Source: Bacteroidales bacterium (GTDB lineage: Bacteria; Bacteroidota; Bacteroidia; Bacteroidales; UBA932). From it: a DNA stretch of 47,414 bases. A program made the translations under genes and the position numbers. Of this stretch, positions 40,397 through 47,414 are shown piece by piece; positions within the stretch are counted from its first letter, which is position 1; the number at the start of each line of letters is the position of its first letter. The stretch is taken from NCBI GenBank assembly GCA_016290385.1, contig JAEETO010000006.1, forward strand, positions 1-47,414, in the 5' to 3' direction. Below the pieces are notes generated by a model. That model was given only the letters and a program-made list of their open reading frames with translations, was not told the DNA's origin and did not search any database.

Positions 40397-41448
40397 GAAC
40401 GAGTCGGAAAGAACTGTTGGAGCTTTATGAGGCGCCCCTGCCCGAATTGCAGGCGGCGTCTTCTTTTGTACGCAAAAACCTGAACGGGGACCGTATCTGG
40501 TACAACCGCAACTTCCACCTCGAGCCCTCGAACATCTGCGCCCACCGCTGCAAGTTCTGCTCCTACCGGCGCGACAACGCATCGCAGCCCGGTGCCTGGA
40601 GCATGTCGCTCGACGAGGTCATCCCCTACTGCGAAAGCAAATTCGAGCCGGGCATGACCGAGATCCACATCGTGGGCAGCGTCCAGCCCGACAAGCCCTT
40701 TGACTATTACCGGCAGATAGTGGAAAGGGTGCACGGCTTCGCCCGCGAACACGGCACACCGCAACGCCCCGTCACCGTCAAGGCCTATACCGCCGTCGAG
40801 ATCGACGACATGTGCCGCTACAACCGTCTGACGGCCGAAGCCTGCCTGCAGCGTCTGCAGGAAGCCGGCCTGGAAACCATGCCGGGCGGCGGCGCCGAGA
40901 TCTTCGCGCCGGCCGTCCGCCGGCAGCTCTGCCCCGACAAGTGTGACGCGGAGCGCTGGCTCGACATTCACCGCACGGCCCACCGCATGGGCATCCCCAC
41001 CAACTGCACGATGCTCTTCGGCCACATCGAAAGCCGCGAAAACCGCGTCGACCACCTGCTCGCCCTGCGGGCGCTACAGGAAGAAACCGGCGGCTTCAAC
41101 GCCTTCATCCCCCTGAAGTTCCGTTCCCGCGACAACCAGCTCTCCAGCCTGGGCGAGGTATCGGACGAAGAAGTGCTGCGCACCTTCGCCATCGCGCGGC
41201 TGGCCCTCGACAACATCCCGCACATCAAGGCCTACTGGCCCATGCTTGGCAAAGACCTGGCTTTCGAAGCCATGGCCTGGGGCGCCGACGACCTGGACGG
41301 CACCATCAACGACTCCACCCGCATCTACTCCCTCGCAGGCGCCGAGGACCAGCGCCCCACCCTCACCGTCGCCGAACTCCAGGCCCGCGCCACCGCCGCC
41401 GGCTGGAAAGCGGTGGAAAGAGACAGTTTCTATCGGGTTCTTTCCTGA
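40390..41448 (+). CDS. mqnE: Aminofutalosine synthase MqnE (radical SAM)
   Basis: This 352-residue radical SAM enzyme of the futalosine menaquinone pathway has the 4Fe-4S motif CAHRCKFCS (CxxxCxxC) near residue 50, preceded by [47 protein letters not shown] and [18 protein letters not shown] are typical of MqnE and related CofH-family enzymes. MqnC is the main alternative. The only possible start near the front is TTG at 40390, which overlaps rpmH by seven bases; the next ATG lies beyond the iron-sulfur motif. Confidence 0.85.
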   Translation: MVRTSRKELLELYEAPLPELQAASSFVRKNLNGDRIWYNRNFHLEPSNICAHRCKFCSYRRDNASQPGAWSMSLDEVIPYCESKFEPGMTEIHIVGSVQPDKPFDYYRQIVERVHGFAREHGTPQRPVTVKAYTAVEIDDMCRYNRLTAEACLQRLQEAGLETMPGGGAEIFAPAVRRQLCPDKCDAERWLDIHRTAHRMGIPTNCTMLFGHIESRENRVDHLLALRALQEETGGFNAFIPLKFRSRDNQLSSLGEVSDEEVLRTFAIARLALDNIPHIKAYWPMLGKDLAFEAMAWGADDLDGTINDSTRIYSLAGAEDQRPTLTVAELQARATAAGWKAVERDSFYRVLS

Positions 41449-41467
41449 TTACGCGTGGTACACGCAC

Positions 41468-42178
41468 TCAGTATCGTATTGAGATTCCCGCGTGGAAGAC
41501 ATTCTGGTTGCCGGGAGCGATGCTGCGGTAGTGCCAACCGACAGTCAGGCCAAAGACCCTGTACCAGATGCCTGCACTGATGCCCATGCGCCATCCCGCG
41601 TTCGCATACATGTTGTCGGTATGACGCGTACCACCGACGGGCGTATAGTCTGTGCCGTCTTCCAGATAGAGCGGTGACCCTGCCAGATACCGGTTGTGCC
41701 GGATACCTATTCCGACACCTGGCGAAACAAAGACGCCGGCCTTCCAGTCGCCGAATTCATGCATATAGCCGATGTTCAGCGAAGTGACCGACTCGGCAGC
41801 ATGGGAACGAGCCCAGATCCAGGAAGCAGGTTTTCCGATAAAACTACCATCTTGGCCGTAAACCGTTCCTTTCGCAAGCCGCTGGACGTCAAAAGAACGA
41901 GATAGGCCCCATGAGAAGACATGGCCGTTGCGCCAGGGGCGGAGACGAAAATCCACCAGATCCAATTCTCCGTACAAGCCGGAAGACCGGATCGGCGATT
42001 CCACGTTCCGGTAACTGTAACCTGCCTGGATACCGCCGAATGCTACGACGGACCACTTGGGCTTGACATTCTTTTTGGTGACACCGAAGAGCGGTGCTTC
42101 GAAATTGAGTTTATCGTTTTGTGCACTGGCAGACAGCGCGATCAAGGCTGCCATCAGCGAAAGAAATACATTTTTCAT
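41468..42178 (-). CDS. Exported outer-membrane beta-barrel protein
   Basis: This 236-residue protein has a signal peptide ending near LSASAQ (residue 20) and a body of amphipathic strands ending in AGISIRY, a typical barrel C-terminus with a terminal aromatic residue. No family is recognised. It is the last gene of the second ECF sigma operon and follows the 147-residue exported protein after 17 bases, so it is a probable output of that sigma factor. It converges on mqnE with 19 bases between stops; a small GC hairpin there (41453-41465) lacks a U-tract. Confidence 0.7.
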   Translation of the reverse strand: MKNVFLSLMAALIALSASAQNDKLNFEAPLFGVTKKNVKPKWSVVAFGGIQAGYSYRNVESPIRSSGLYGELDLVDFRLRPWRNGHVFSWGLSRSFDVQRLAKGTVYGQDGSFIGKPASWIWARSHAAESVTSLNIGYMHEFGDWKAGVFVSPGVGIGIRHNRYLAGSPLYLEDGTDYTPVGGTRHTDNMYANAGWRMGISAGIWYRVFGLTVGWHYRSIAPGNQNVFHAGISIRY

Positions 42179-42195
42179 CTTCTTATCTTTTATTT

Positions 42196-42639
42196 TTATT
42201 GTTTTTCAAACATCGAATGCAGATCCTCCAGAGTGGCCGATCCCTCCAGGTAGAGGATGGTGATCTTCCAGACAAACCCTTCGGGCCGGGCCTGGTAGCA
42301 GAGGTAGCGGTTGATCTTCCGGTCCGGTTTGAGTACGATCAGCGCATAGGTCAGCAACGCGCCTTCCTTCTCTGTCTCGCACGAAACGGCGGTTTCGGCA
42401 TCGGCGGTCACCAATGCCGCCACCTTCAGGGCCGTGGCCGTATCTGCCCGGAAGGAAATCCCTCGGTAATAATCCAGTTTGTAAGTGGCCATACCGCCGC
42501 CACGAACCTCTGTCGTGACCATCCGCTCGGTAGGGACCACTTTCCCTCGGAAAACGGGGTAAGTGTTCAGGCCCCGCTGGGCGAAGGCCGTACCACCAAG
42601 CAGGAGCAGCATCGCAAAGCAAAGTACTGTTTTTTTCAT
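42196..42639 (-). CDS. Small exported protein (DUF6108-like)
   Basis: This 147-residue protein has a signal peptide ending near GTAFAQ (residue 21) and a mature part with strands such as VVPTERMVTTEVRG and TYKLDYYRGISF. It resembles small Bacteroidales periplasmic proteins annotated as DUF6108, but this is recognition only. The start overlaps the anti-sigma stop by four bases. Confidence 0.6.
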   Translation of the reverse strand: MKKTVLCFAMLLLLGGTAFAQRGLNTYPVFRGKVVPTERMVTTEVRGGGMATYKLDYYRGISFRADTATALKVAALVTADAETAVSCETEKEGALLTYALIVLKPDRKINRYLCYQARPEGFVWKITILYLEGSATLEDLHSMFEKQ

Positions 42640-43058
42640 CGCTGGAACATTTCAAATAATTGAACCTCTGCAGGTGTGTCACCCGCGAAGAAATCGGACA
42701 GCGAAGACGCCACGGACGCCATGATCGCCTCGCTGTCGTTGGATTGCACGCCATACGCATAGCTGACGCAGCGTTCATCGGTGCGCTGTGCCGAGCGGAA
42801 AAGGAGGCTCAGGCTGACGGCCAGTACTGCCACGATGCTCGCGGCCGCGGCCGTCCAGGAGTAGATACGCATGGTCCGCTGCTTGCGGGCCTTCCGCTCC
42901 CGGCCGACGGACAGGTAACCGAGCACGCCCCGGAGTTCCGTGAAAGCTGGATCATCCACCCGTGCCGCATACAGAGCCAGATCCCGCTCCTCTTCCGGCG
43001 TGGTCTCCGCCTCCCAGTAGCGTTGCAGTAGGATTGTATATTTTTCTTTATCGGTCAT
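42636..43058 (-). CDS. Putative anti-sigma factor
   Basis: This 140-residue protein has a helical cytoplasmic N-terminus starting YTILLQRYWEAETTPEEERDLALY, a layout typical of Bacteroidota anti-sigma factors, then one transmembrane segment (about residues 68-87) and a short extracytoplasmic part. The N-terminal domain would hold the sigma factor encoded just upstream. It overlaps the sigma gene by 11 bases. Confidence 0.75.
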   Translation of the reverse strand: MTDKEKYTILLQRYWEAETTPEEERDLALYAARVDDPAFTELRGVLGYLSVGRERKARKQRTMRIYSWTAAAASIVAVLAVSLSLLFRSAQRTDERCVSYAYGVQSNDSEAIMASVASSLSDFFAGDTPAEVQLFEMFQR

Positions 43059-43539
43059 CTTTCAAAGCGTTTTTCAGGGTTTCTCTCAGTGTTTTCCGGG
43101 CGCGGGAGAGTTGCATTCGCACAGCCGCTGGCTCCATCTTCAATTCTTTCGCAATATCGTCCAGGGTTCGCCCGCCATATTCTTTTTCCTCCAGTATATA
43201 TCGTTGTGTTTCTGTTAATTCTGTCTGGATTTTCCGGTTCATTTCGGCGTAGGCCTTTTCTCTGTCTGTGGGATCGGGGCTGTCATCCACGAAATCCTTC
43301 TCCAGAGGAACCGTTCGCGCTCGTCGCCGCTCGTTGAGACTTGCATTCCGGACTGTCCGGGCCAGCAGCGCTTCAGCCTCCTTCTCCGATCCGATCGGAT
43401 ACTGCCGTCGCCAGAGCCGCACGAAGCTGTCCTGCAGGACATCTTCCGCCCCGCCGGGATCCGGCAGCATCCCGCCGGAGATCCCTTTCAGCTTCTGCCG
43501 AAGCCGCACGAATGCATCAGTCAGATAATCTTTCGCCAT
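43048..43539 (-). CDS. ECF-type sigma factor
   Basis: This 163-residue protein has sigma region 2 (about 20-75, with AEDVLQDSFVRLWRRQ and LARTVRNASLNERRR) and region 4 (about 105-155, with LTETQRYILEEKEYGGRTLDDIAKELKM and VRMQLSRARKTLRE). It heads a four-gene minus-strand operon with an anti-sigma factor and two exported proteins. No standard TAnnTTTG box is clear upstream, which would fit autoregulation by this sigma factor. Confidence 0.85.
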   Translation of the reverse strand: MAKDYLTDAFVRLRQKLKGISGGMLPDPGGAEDVLQDSFVRLWRRQYPIGSEKEAEALLARTVRNASLNERRRARTVPLEKDFVDDSPDPTDREKAYAEMNRKIQTELTETQRYILEEKEYGGRTLDDIAKELKMEPAAVRMQLSRARKTLRETLKNALKDDR

Positions 43540-43807
43540 TCTACTTATATAACACGCGAAGGTTGGAAATGTAACAAGAAATCACCCATATGTAGATGCA
43601 AAACAAGGGATCATCGTTGCGTCGTAGCTGATCAACCCGAAATTCGTTGTCCGGGATCATTGTCGCTACATGTCATATGACGGTGTTCTGTCTGCTCAAC
43701 GGGGTCATGATGGCGGGGTTGTCCAGAGAGGCCGCTGCTACAAGTTATTGCAGCAGGTAATGGTATGGACAACTATTATCGGGTTGCCGTCGTCCACGCC
43801 GGAATCT
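43540..43807. other. Intergenic stretch with no supported feature
   Basis: This 268-base stretch lies between the ECF sigma gene and the toxin gene, both on the minus strand. It should hold the sigma-operon promoter near 43540-43600, but no standard -7 box is seen. Short frames here (for example the plus-strand frame from 43670) have no signal or motif. It may be decayed DNA. Confidence 0.4.
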
Positions 43808-44251
43808 CTATCCGATATTAATCTCCGGCTCTTGCTTCGCAAGAATATGAACCATTTCGCGGGGCGTTACCACGAATGGTTTCTTGGGAAAATGCTTCGT
43901 GTTGCCAGTCACCAGATAGGCATCGTCCTTGCTCATCTTGACTTCGTAAAAGACGAGATCTTTGGGATCGGGGAAAGATTCGTCGACGTCAGGCGTCCTT
44001 TCGAGGTTCAGGCCATAGTCAGTAATGGCCGATAACGCTGTATCGATATCTTGTGGATTCAAATGAAATTTCTCCCGGGAGAGTACTACCTGATACTCTT
44101 CGATGATTTCGTCGTTAAAGACTGGGGTGATGTCTCCAGAAAAGACATTTGCCAGCACTGTCAACGGAGCGGTACCCGGATGCTTGGAAATCAAAGCAGA
44201 TACGATGACATTCGTATCAATGACTGCGTAAATCTTAGTGCCCTTTTTCAT
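43808..44251 (-). CDS. PIN-domain toxin of a type II toxin-antitoxin pair
   Basis: This 147-residue PIN-fold nuclease of the COG1569 type has the first acidic residue in AVIDTNVIVSAL near residue 11, the middle acid in FNDEIIEEYQVVL, and the later pair in FPDPKDLVFYEVKMSKDDAYLVTGN. These are the metal-binding acidic positions of PIN RNases. It overlaps the antitoxin gene by 17 bases. Confidence 0.85.
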   Translation of the reverse strand: MKKGTKIYAVIDTNVIVSALISKHPGTAPLTVLANVFSGDITPVFNDEIIEEYQVVLSREKFHLNPQDIDTALSAITDYGLNLERTPDVDESFPDPKDLVFYEVKMSKDDAYLVTGNTKHFPKKPFVVTPREMVHILAKQEPEINIG

Positions 44252-44528
44252 CTCTCACCGCATTGATCTCCTCGTTAATCTCCTCCAAACTCATATCTGC
44301 GGCTTCAGATGCAAGCGCATTTTCCCGCATCCGCAAGAAGGCTGCCCAGCCCTGACGACGGATGTCAGCTTCAGAATCGGCCTTGATCTCAAAGGGAATC
44401 CTGCGTTCCCTGACCACGGCCTTCATGAACAGATTCAGGGCTGCGCTGTTGCTCAGCCCGAATTCATCGCATAGGATATCAAAACTCTTCTTGAGTTGTT
44501 CGTCCACTCGTATAGTCATAGAAGTCAT
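44235..44528 (-). CDS. RelB/DinJ-family antitoxin
   Basis: This 97-residue protein has an N-terminal ribbon-helix-helix DNA-binding region (MTIRVDEQLKKSFDILCDEFGLSNSAALNLFMK) and a helical C-terminus (about 55-95) that would bind the toxin. RelB/DinJ antitoxins classically pair with RelE/YafQ toxins; here the partner is a PIN protein. The start may be residue 1 or Met4 (44519). It should autoregulate the promoter at 44559-44566. Confidence 0.85.
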   Translation of the reverse strand: MTSMTIRVDEQLKKSFDILCDEFGLSNSAALNLFMKAVVRERRIPFEIKADSEADIRRQGWAAFLRMRENALASEAADMSLEEINEEINAVRDEKGH

Positions 44529-44558
44529 ATGGCGATCATAATTTCATAAAATGTATTG

Positions 44559-44566
44559 CAAATATA
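44559..44566 (-). promoter_or_regulatory. Promoter -7 box of the antitoxin-toxin operon
   Basis: The minus strand reads TATATTTG followed by CAA. It is framed by TGCA on both sides (minus-strand TGCATTATATTTGCA), a short partial symmetry that could serve the antitoxin as an operator. Confidence 0.55.
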
Positions 44567-44625
44567 ATGCAAAAATAAATACAATTGAAAATAATTTTTC
44601 AAACTTGTTTATCAAAATTATTTCG

Positions 44626-44633
44626 TAACTTTG
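44626..44633 (+). promoter_or_regulatory. Promoter -7 box of the PASTA-rluD operon
   Basis: TAACTTTG lies seven bases before the ATG, so the transcript is probably nearly leaderless. Confidence 0.65.
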
Positions 44634-44640
44634 TCGGGTT

Positions 44641-45438
44641 ATGGAAGTAGACCAGAACAATAAACCGACCGGACGCTGGATCCTTACGAATCTGGCGATG
44701 GCAGTGGCGCTATTCGCCGTGCTGCTGGTCATTACGCAAGTGAGCCTCAAGGTCATCACGCGGCACAATCAGGTCATCATCGTGCCCGATTTCACCGACC
44801 TTTCGGTGGCCGACGCCAAGATCGTGGCCAAACGCTACCACATCCGCACCGAAGTCACCGACTCCGTGTACGTGAAGCGGATGGAGAAGGGACACGTATT
44901 TTCGCAGAACCCCGCTCCGGGCAGCAAGGTGAAGAAAGACCGCAACATCAAGCTTACCATCAACGCGCACAGCACCAAGATGGTGAAGATGCCCAACCTG
45001 GTGGGCTATTCGCTGCGCCAGGCCAAGGCAGAGATCCTGGGCAGCGGCTTGACCATGGGCCGGCTGATGTATCGCGAAGACCTGGCCACCAACAACGTGC
45101 TCGACCAGTTCATCGCCGGCAAATATGTCGCCCCCGGCACCGAAGTGGAGGCTGAATCCCCCGTCGACCTGCTTCTCGGCCTCTCTCCCGACGAAAGCGA
45201 TACCTATATCCCCTACCTCGTCGGTTTCACCCTCCCTGTGGCCAAGGACAACCTCTTCGAGAATTCCCTCAACCTGGGCAACGTGAGCTACGACGAGACC
45301 GTCCAGACCTATCAGGACACCCTCAGCGCCGTAGTCTACCAACAGAATCCTACCTACAGCGCCGGTGCTCCCGTGCGCATGGGCACCACCATCAACCTCA
45401 AGCTGACCACCAGCCAGGCCAAGATCGCCGCCCGATGA
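44641..45438 (+). CDS. PASTA-domain membrane protein
   Basis: This 265-residue protein has a cytoplasmic N-terminus of about 12 residues, one transmembrane segment (about 16-38) and three PASTA repeats (about 45-110, 115-180 and 185-262), each with the P(D/N)(F/L)xxxSxxxAK type opening, for example VPDFTDLSVADAKIVAK and MPNLVGYSLRQAKAEIL. PASTA repeats bind peptidoglycan. There is no kinase or transpeptidase domain. It overlaps the pseudouridine synthase gene by four bases, a conserved pairing in Bacteroidales by my recollection. Confidence 0.88.
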   Translation: MEVDQNNKPTGRWILTNLAMAVALFAVLLVITQVSLKVITRHNQVIIVPDFTDLSVADAKIVAKRYHIRTEVTDSVYVKRMEKGHVFSQNPAPGSKVKKDRNIKLTINAHSTKMVKMPNLVGYSLRQAKAEILGSGLTMGRLMYREDLATNNVLDQFIAGKYVAPGTEVEAESPVDLLLGLSPDESDTYIPYLVGFTLPVAKDNLFENSLNLGNVSYDETVQTYQDTLSAVVYQQNPTYSAGAPVRMGTTINLKLTTSQAKIAAR

Positions 45439-46505
45439 GCGAAGACCTGCAGCCTGACCTCTCACCCGACATCCTGCCCGAAGACGAACAGCAGGAAATG
45501 TTCGAGCATTTCCGCATGGAGGTCGACAGCGGCCAAGCACCACTGCGCGTGGACAAGTATCTGTCTGAGCATATGCGCGACACCTCTCGGCACCGCGTGC
45601 AGCTTGCCATCGACGCTGAATACGTCCGCGTCAACGACCGTGTGGTCAAGGCCAACTACAAGGTCCGGCCGCTCGACGTCATCACCCTGATGATGCCCTA
45701 CCGGCGCCGCGGCATCGAGATCAAGCCTGAGCCCATCCCGCTCGACATCGTCTACGAAGACGACGACCTGATGGTCATCAACAAGCCCGCCGGCCTCGTG
45801 GTCCATCCGGGGCACGGCAATTATTCCGGAACGCTGGTCAACGCCCTGGCGTACTATCTGGGCGTCCATCCCGACCCCGAGGGGGACGAGCGCATGGGCA
45901 TGCTCGTGCACCGCATCGACAAGGACACCTCGGGACTGCTGGTCGTAGCCAAGGACGACGCGGCCCAGATTGAACTCGCCCGCCAGTTCTTCCACCACAC
46001 GATCGAGCGCCGCTACTGGGCTCTTGTCTGGGGCAACATCGCCGACGACGAGGGTACCATCGACGCCCCCATCGGGCGCGACCCCAACGACCGGCTGCGC
46101 TTCCGCGTCTGCGCCGATGAGAGCCAGGGCAAACACGCCGTCACGCATTTCCGCGTACTGGAACGCTTCGGTTACGTGACGTTGGTGGAATGTGTGCTGG
46201 AGACGGGCCGCACCCACCAGATCCGCGTCCACATGAACCACATCGGGCATCCCCTCTTCAACGACGCCCGCTACGGCGGAGACCGCATCCTCAAGGGGAC
46301 CCTCTATACCAAATACAAACAGTTTATCGACAACTGCTTCGCACTCTGCCCGCGCCAGGCCCTGCACGCCAAGACGCTGGGCTTCGTACACCCGCGCACA
46401 AAAAAAGAGATCTCGTTTGACAGCGAGATCCCTTCTGACATGTCCGCCCTTCTGGAGAAGTGGCGGCGATATGCGGGTTCCAATGTTCTCGAAGAAGAAG
46501 ATTGA
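45435..46505 (+). CDS. rluD: RluD-family 23S rRNA pseudouridine synthase
   Basis: This 356-residue enzyme has an N-terminal S4 RNA-binding domain (about 35-95, with RVDKYLSEHMRDTSRHRVQLAID and VKANYKVRPLDVITL) and an RluA/RluD catalytic domain. The catalytic Asp is in HRIDKDTSGLLVVAKDD near residue 160, and the RLD variant here reads RID. Later motifs are ECVLETGRTHQIRVHMNHIGHPLF and LHAKTLGFVHP. RluD-type enzymes modify helix 69 of 23S rRNA. Confidence 0.92.
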   Translation: MSEDLQPDLSPDILPEDEQQEMFEHFRMEVDSGQAPLRVDKYLSEHMRDTSRHRVQLAIDAEYVRVNDRVVKANYKVRPLDVITLMMPYRRRGIEIKPEPIPLDIVYEDDDLMVINKPAGLVVHPGHGNYSGTLVNALAYYLGVHPDPEGDERMGMLVHRIDKDTSGLLVVAKDDAAQIELARQFFHHTIERRYWALVWGNIADDEGTIDAPIGRDPNDRLRFRVCADESQGKHAVTHFRVLERFGYVTLVECVLETGRTHQIRVHMNHIGHPLFNDARYGGDRILKGTLYTKYKQFIDNCFALCPRQALHAKTLGFVHPRTKKEISFDSEIPSDMSALLEKWRRYAGSNVLEEED

Positions 46506-46506
46506 G

Positions 46507-46527
46507 ATTCCGGGTCAAGCCCGGAAT
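46507..46527. repeat. Small inverted repeat between rluD and the barrel-protein gene
   Basis: Eight-base arms ATTCCGGG (46507-46514) and CCCGGAAT (46520-46527) enclose TCAAG, followed by GACG. The sequence belongs to the CATTCCGGGCTTGACCCGGAAT type of dispersed intergenic repeat. It lies in a 27-base convergent gap and may also terminate transcription, though there is no U-tract. Confidence 0.5.
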
Positions 46528-46532
46528 GACGA

Positions 46533-47414
46533 TTAGAATCGACGGCCGGGACCGCCACCCCATCCGCCGGGACGTCCGCCGGGACCCGGGCCGCCAGGAC
46601 CGCGCATGCCACCGCGGTTGCCGCCGAAGGTACCAAATCGGTAGGTCAGGCTCAGCATGATGTAACGGCCAAGGGTATTATTACGGGTATCCTGTACGTA
46701 GTTGTTCTGGTTGCTACGATAGGTATTCTTGGACTGGTTCAAGATATCGTAGGCTTTGAGTGACAGCGTAAACTGATTCTTGAACAACTGTTTGCTGATT
46801 TCAGCATTCCAGACGAAAGTCGGATCGTTGAACTCGGAATTATAGCCGTCGTAACGGGTGTAGCGTGCATCGGTCGAGATGTTCAGCACGTTGGGGATCT
46901 TGGCAATGAACCGGGCTTCCGCATTGCTTGTCCATGTGGCCGGATGATTGTTCTCAGACACCGAATACCAGGACTGGGAGAAACGGGTGCCGCCACCGAT
47001 GGAAGTCTCGATGATGTCGTCACGATACGAGAAGCGGAGGTTCTCGGAAAAGCCGGCGGTCCGGGTCGTGTTCTGCGTATAGTTGGCCAGATTCAGATAG
47101 GAATGCTCGTCATATGCATCGATGTCGTCGTTGCCCACAAGAGAAACGCTGGTATTGTAGTTGGCATTGGTGAACGACATGATGGAGAAGCGGCTCTTGG
47201 CAATCGGCGTGTTGAACATGATGAAGGCACGGGTCGACCAGGATCCCTTATCGTTGTTCATCGGCACGGTGTAGTTGACACCTCTGTCGTCAATCCAGCT
47301 CGCATTCACGATGTTGTTGGTATTGTACGTAAAGTTCAAATTGGCGTTGAACGACGCGTAAGTCTTCATGTTCGTGCGGTTGAACATTACCATCATATTG
47401 TGCGAGATCGAGGG
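46533..47414 (-). CDS. Outer-membrane beta-barrel protein (TonB-receptor-like), C-terminal part
   Basis: This is the last 293 residues of a larger protein that continues beyond the window edge. It is built of amphipathic strands rich in Asn and Tyr, with RYIMLSLTYRFGTFG as the last barrel strand, typical of the outer-membrane beta-barrel family 3 / TonB-receptor group of Bacteroidota. After the barrel comes a 28-residue tail of Gly, Pro and Arg (for example RGPGGPGPGGRPGG). The N-terminal plug is not visible. Confidence 0.85.
   Translation of the reverse strand, partial: PSISHNMMVMFNRTNMKTYASFNANLNFTYNTNNIVNASWIDDRGVNYTVPMNNDKGSWSTRAFIMFNTPIAKSRFSIMSFTNANYNTSVSLVGNDDIDAYDEHSYLNLANYTQNTTRTAGFSENLRFSYRDDIIETSIGGGTRFSQSWYSVSENNHPATWTSNAEARFIAKIPNVLNISTDARYTRYDGYNSEFNDPTFVWNAEISKQLFKNQFTLSLKAYDILNQSKNTYRSNQNNYVQDTRNNTLGRYIMLSLTYRFGTFGGNRGGMRGPGGPGPGGRPGGWGGGPGRRF

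Noticed and set aside
41453-41465. GCGTG-GTA-CACGC hairpin between mqnE and the barrel-protein gene as a terminator
   Set aside because: Only five pairs with a three-base loop and no T-run on either strand.
43670-44035. Plus-strand frame of 121 codons across the intergenic region and the toxin gene
   Set aside because: Its second half is antisense to the PIN toxin, and the first half has no signal, motif or promoter.
1-47414. CRISPR array, rRNA operon, prophage, insertion sequence or replication origin
   Set aside because: No regularly spaced repeats, rRNA sequence, transposase, integrase, phage structural gene, or DnaA-box cluster was seen. rpmH is sometimes near oriC in other phyla, but no dnaA, dnaN or rnpA gene is present here.

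Overview
The window comes from a GC-rich member of the Bacteroidota, most likely order Bacteroidales. The evidence is: promoters of the TAnnTTTG type (13 or more clear cases) with no purine-rich Shine-Dalgarno sites, TonB-dependent receptors, families such as DUF4374, DUF4491 and DUF2807, a VorB-type 2-oxoacid:ferredoxin oxidoreductase (anaerobic life), AsnA, and the futalosine route to menaquinone. The family or genus cannot be fixed from the sequence alone.

Layout. (1) 1-9200, cobamide block: the end of cobD and cbiB on the plus strand face a six-gene minus-strand operon (btuB, a DUF4374 lipoprotein, cbiA, btuF, btuC, btuD) that starts at a cobalamin riboswitch. (2) 9220-11963, a four-gene 2-oxoacid:ferredoxin oxidoreductase operon. 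(3) 11970-13215, queF and a queuosine-precursor transporter on the minus strand behind a candidate preQ1-I riboswitch. (4) 13246-15427, two exported proteins, the second with a C-terminus resembling polymorphic-toxin type 44 domains. (5) 15467-23677, a complete histidine operon in the enterobacterial order (hisG, a hisD-hisC fusion, hisB, hisH, hisA, hisF, hisIE) ending in asnA. It is preceded by a 20-residue leader peptide rich in both His and Asn codons and by a textbook attenuator. (6) 23693-28807, an SDR oxidoreductase, an outer-membrane barrel protein, tRNA-Leu(TAG), a wrecked inverted copy of prmA, an ECF sigma/anti-sigma/DUF2807 operon and a MarC-family membrane protein. (7) 28800-36321, tpiA, a SpoIIE-type phosphatase paired with a solute-binding protein, intact prmA, a second tRNA-Leu(TAG), an AraC-type regulator, DUF4491, a truncated exported protein and an aminotransferase. 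(8) 36440-41448, housekeeping genes polA, an ECF sigma factor, rsmG, rpmH and mqnE. (9) 41468-44566, a second ECF sigma/anti-sigma operon with two exported products, and an antitoxin/PIN-toxin pair. (10) 44626-47414, a PASTA protein, an RluD-type pseudouridine synthase and the C-terminal part of an outer-membrane beta-barrel protein.

The main regulatory story is RNA-level control of nutrient genes. Three of the main anabolic or uptake operons (B12, queuosine, histidine plus asparagine) each carry a cis-acting RNA device directly after a TAnnTTTGC promoter. The most interesting is the His/Asn leader. Its codon content matches the two amino acids made by the operon, and the leader stop codon lies inside the antiterminator arm, so a ribosome that completes the leader would force termination. 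Other points worth attention are the HisD-HisC fusion, the DUF4374 lipoprotein as a possible corrinoid-capture partner of BtuB, the binding-protein/SpoIIE pair, and the tRNA-Leu/prmA duplication scar.
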